In this document: positions 54,856-56,031 of the stretch, in pieces | Layout: each line of letters opens with the position of its first letter | Numbering within the stretch: position 1 is the first letter of the stretch | Source: an uncultured Pseudomonadota bacterium | GTDB taxonomy: Bacteria > Pseudomonadota > Alphaproteobacteria > RF32 > CAG-239 | Reading direction: 5' to 3' | Length of the DNA: 56,031 nucleotides | NCBI GenBank assembly: GCA_902763905.1 | Contig: CACWUA010000003.1 | Span: forward strand, 1-56,031 | Position numbers and translations under genes: made by a program | The notes under the pieces: model-generated | Told to the model about the DNA's origin: nothing | Seen by the model: the letters and a program-made list of their open reading frames with translations, nothing else | Database searches by the model: none

Positions 54856-55797
54856 ATGCTAGACGCAGTAGATTTATCAATAATAGTTCCAATGTATAAT
54901 GAAGAAGATGTAGTAGAATTTTTCTTTGCCCGCATAAGAGAGGTAATGAGTTCGGTTCCGTTCTATAAATATGAAATTGTTTGCGTGGATGACGGTAGCA
55001 GCGATAATACACTGGACATATTAAAAAAATATGCTGAAGATGATAAAAGAGTAAAAGTCATCAGCTTTTCACGTAATTTCCATAAGGAACAGGCGCTTTA
55101 CGCCGGAATTGAAAATTGTACCGGACATGCAGCCGTATTAATAGATGTTGATTTACAGGATCCTCCGGAACTGATATTGCAATTTATCGAAAAATGGCAG
55201 GAAGGATATCAAGTAGTGTATGGTGAGCGTCAAGATCGAAAATCTGATGGTTTTATTAAACGTATTACAGCTCTTGCTTTCTATAAAGTATATAATTTAT
55301 TGTCAGAGTATCCTATTCCTTATAATACCGGCGATTTTAGATTAATTGATAGAAAAGTTATTGAAGCCGTAAAAAGAATGAAAGAGAAGAAACTGTTTAT
55401 GAAAGGTATCTTAAATTGGGTAGGTTTTAAATCGATAGCAGTTCCATATACCCGACCTAAAAGAATTGCCGGTACGACCAAATGGAATTATTGGAAATTG
55501 TGGAATTTTGCTTTAGACGGCATAGTCTTTTCAACAACCTTACCTTTGCGAATTTGGACCTATGTAGGAAGTTTTATGGCTGTTTCTGCATTGATGTATG
55601 GTTCTTTTATTGTTTTGCGTACTTTATTATATGGTAATGATGTTCCTGGATATGCGTCGTTATTGGTATTTATACTGTTTTTAGGAGGTATTCAATTTTT
55701 AGTGTTGGGAATCTTGGGAGAATATATAGCGCGAATTTTGACCGAAGTTAAAGATAGACCTATTTATATAATCAACGAAAAAATCAATTTTGACTAG
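54856..55797 (+). CDS. GtrB-like bactoprenol glucosyl transferase
   Basis: GT2 glycosyltransferase of 313 residues. The nucleotide-binding IIVPMYNEE near 9-17, VDDGSSDNT near 45-53, and the DVDLQDPPE acidic motif near 96-104 are complete. GDFRLIDRK and RIAGTTKWN are GtrB/DPM1-like blocks, and two C-terminal membrane segments (about 230-255 and 265-290) anchor it. It should load a hexose onto undecaprenyl phosphate for the divergent GtrII-like transferase. The start at 54856 was chosen because GGAGG lies 5 bases upstream; an ATG at 54844 overlaps that site. No GtrA flippase is seen. Confidence 0.88.
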   Translation: MLDAVDLSIIVPMYNEEDVVEFFFARIREVMSSVPFYKYEIVCVDDGSSDNTLDILKKYAEDDKRVKVISFSRNFHKEQALYAGIENCTGHAAVLIDVDLQDPPELILQFIEKWQEGYQVVYGERQDRKSDGFIKRITALAFYKVYNLLSEYPIPYNTGDFRLIDRKVIEAVKRMKEKKLFMKGILNWVGFKSIAVPYTRPKRIAGTTKWNYWKLWNFALDGIVFSTTLPLRIWTYVGSFMAVSALMYGSFIVLRTLLYGNDVPGYASLLVFILFLGGIQFLVLGILGEYIARILTEVKDRPIYIINEKINFD

Positions 55798-55813
55798 TCT
55801 TATCCTATAAATT

Positions 55814-55860
55814 AAACTCATGAACCGATGGAGTATTGTTCCATCAGTGTAGTGGGTTTT
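55814..55860 (+). terminator. Two-stem structure after the GtrB-like gene
   Basis: An outer stem AAACTCA with TGGGTTT and an inner stem GATGGA with TCCATC are followed by TTATTC, 16 bases after the stop. It looks like a terminator, although a nested two-stem form is less usual. Confidence 0.5.
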
Positions 55861-56013
55861 ATTCATTTATCTAAATGAAATTTATTTTTAAAGTTTTCTT
55901 TATTTACGATTCTTAATATTTGAAATAAAGCACAATATTTTTTAGCTGAAAAACAGGCTCAGTATTCATTTGGTTATCATATTTTTAAAAATCAATTTTA
56001 ATTCATTAAATAA

Positions 56014-56031
56014 CCGCCGAAATTTCGGCGG
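56014..56031. terminator. Edge hairpin, probable terminator
   Basis: The last 18 bases form a near-perfect palindrome, CCGCCGA with TCGGCGG. The window ends before any T-run, so direction is unknown. Nothing else is seen in 55861-56013. Confidence 0.4.

Overview
The window looks like chromosome from a low-GC, host-associated (probably gut) alphaproteobacterium. This rests on gene content: LpxI rather than LpxH for lipid A, an IalB-family exported protein, a SufBCD iron-sulfur operon, type IV-like pilins that start with SMIEMLG or LMIEALA motifs, a large autotransporter, and small palindromic repeats of the kind common in host-associated alphaproteobacteria. Native genes favour GAA, AAA and ATT codons and mostly have AGGA-type ribosome binding sites. 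The taxonomic placement is inference from gene families, not a measured phylogeny.

Layout. 0-2.6 kb: exported nuclease, a small membrane protein, pgpA, and an unknown protein with a hydrolase-like Cys elbow. 2.6-6.3 kb (minus): suf operon sufB, a MazG-like gene, sufC, and a sufD split by a frameshift. 6.4-11.8 kb (plus): an exported Cys-rich protein followed by a giant 1390-residue pilin-like protein that resembles PilV tip adhesins. 11.8-16.4 kb: palindromic repeats enclosing a two-gene island that looks Bacteroidota-derived. 16.4-23.6 kb: cca, IalB-like gene, rlmN, an orphan LuxR-type regulator, dCMP deaminase, eno, a PilS-like pilin and a small orphan. 23.7-29.5 kb (minus): recF-dnaN-dnaA, rpsT, an exported protein and mutM. 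29.6-32.7 kb: a J-domain gene and two further foreign-looking single-gene cassettes (a macro-domain protein and an unknown). 32.7-37.2 kb (minus): HEMAH metallopeptidase-like protein, coiled-coil protein, DegT-family aminotransferase, outer-membrane barrel. 37.4-43.5 kb (minus): YgjP-like peptidase, two UPF0260 paralogues around a GIY-YIG gene, dnaB, then rplU-rpmA-obgE-rsfS-rlmH. 43.6-47.5 kb: autotransporter. 48.2 kb: tRNA-Gly with a duplicated flank. 48.4-52.4 kb (minus): lpxI-lpxB-comEC. 52.5 kb: a fourth foreign-looking cassette. 52.8-55.8 kb: a divergent glycosyltransferase pair of the serotype-conversion type.

How the parts fit. Most native genes are core replication (dnaA, dnaN, recF, dnaB), translation (rpsT, rplU, rpmA, obgE, rsfS, rlmH, rlmN, cca, tRNA-Gly) and envelope functions (lpxI, lpxB, pgpA, the gtr pair, autotransporter, outer-membrane barrel, pilins). 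The most interesting signal is a set of four foreign-looking units spread through this core DNA. Each carries one or two genes with GAG/AAG/TTC-rich codon use, three of them have leaders without a Shine-Dalgarno sequence, and each ends in its own hairpin terminator. Three sit behind proteobacterial-type promoters. One has left behind the 3' tail of a second J-domain gene, and another lies inside a 129-bp near-perfect inverted repeat. These junctions argue for real integration into this chromosome rather than assembly error. comEC in the same window offers one possible route for DNA uptake; that link is inference.
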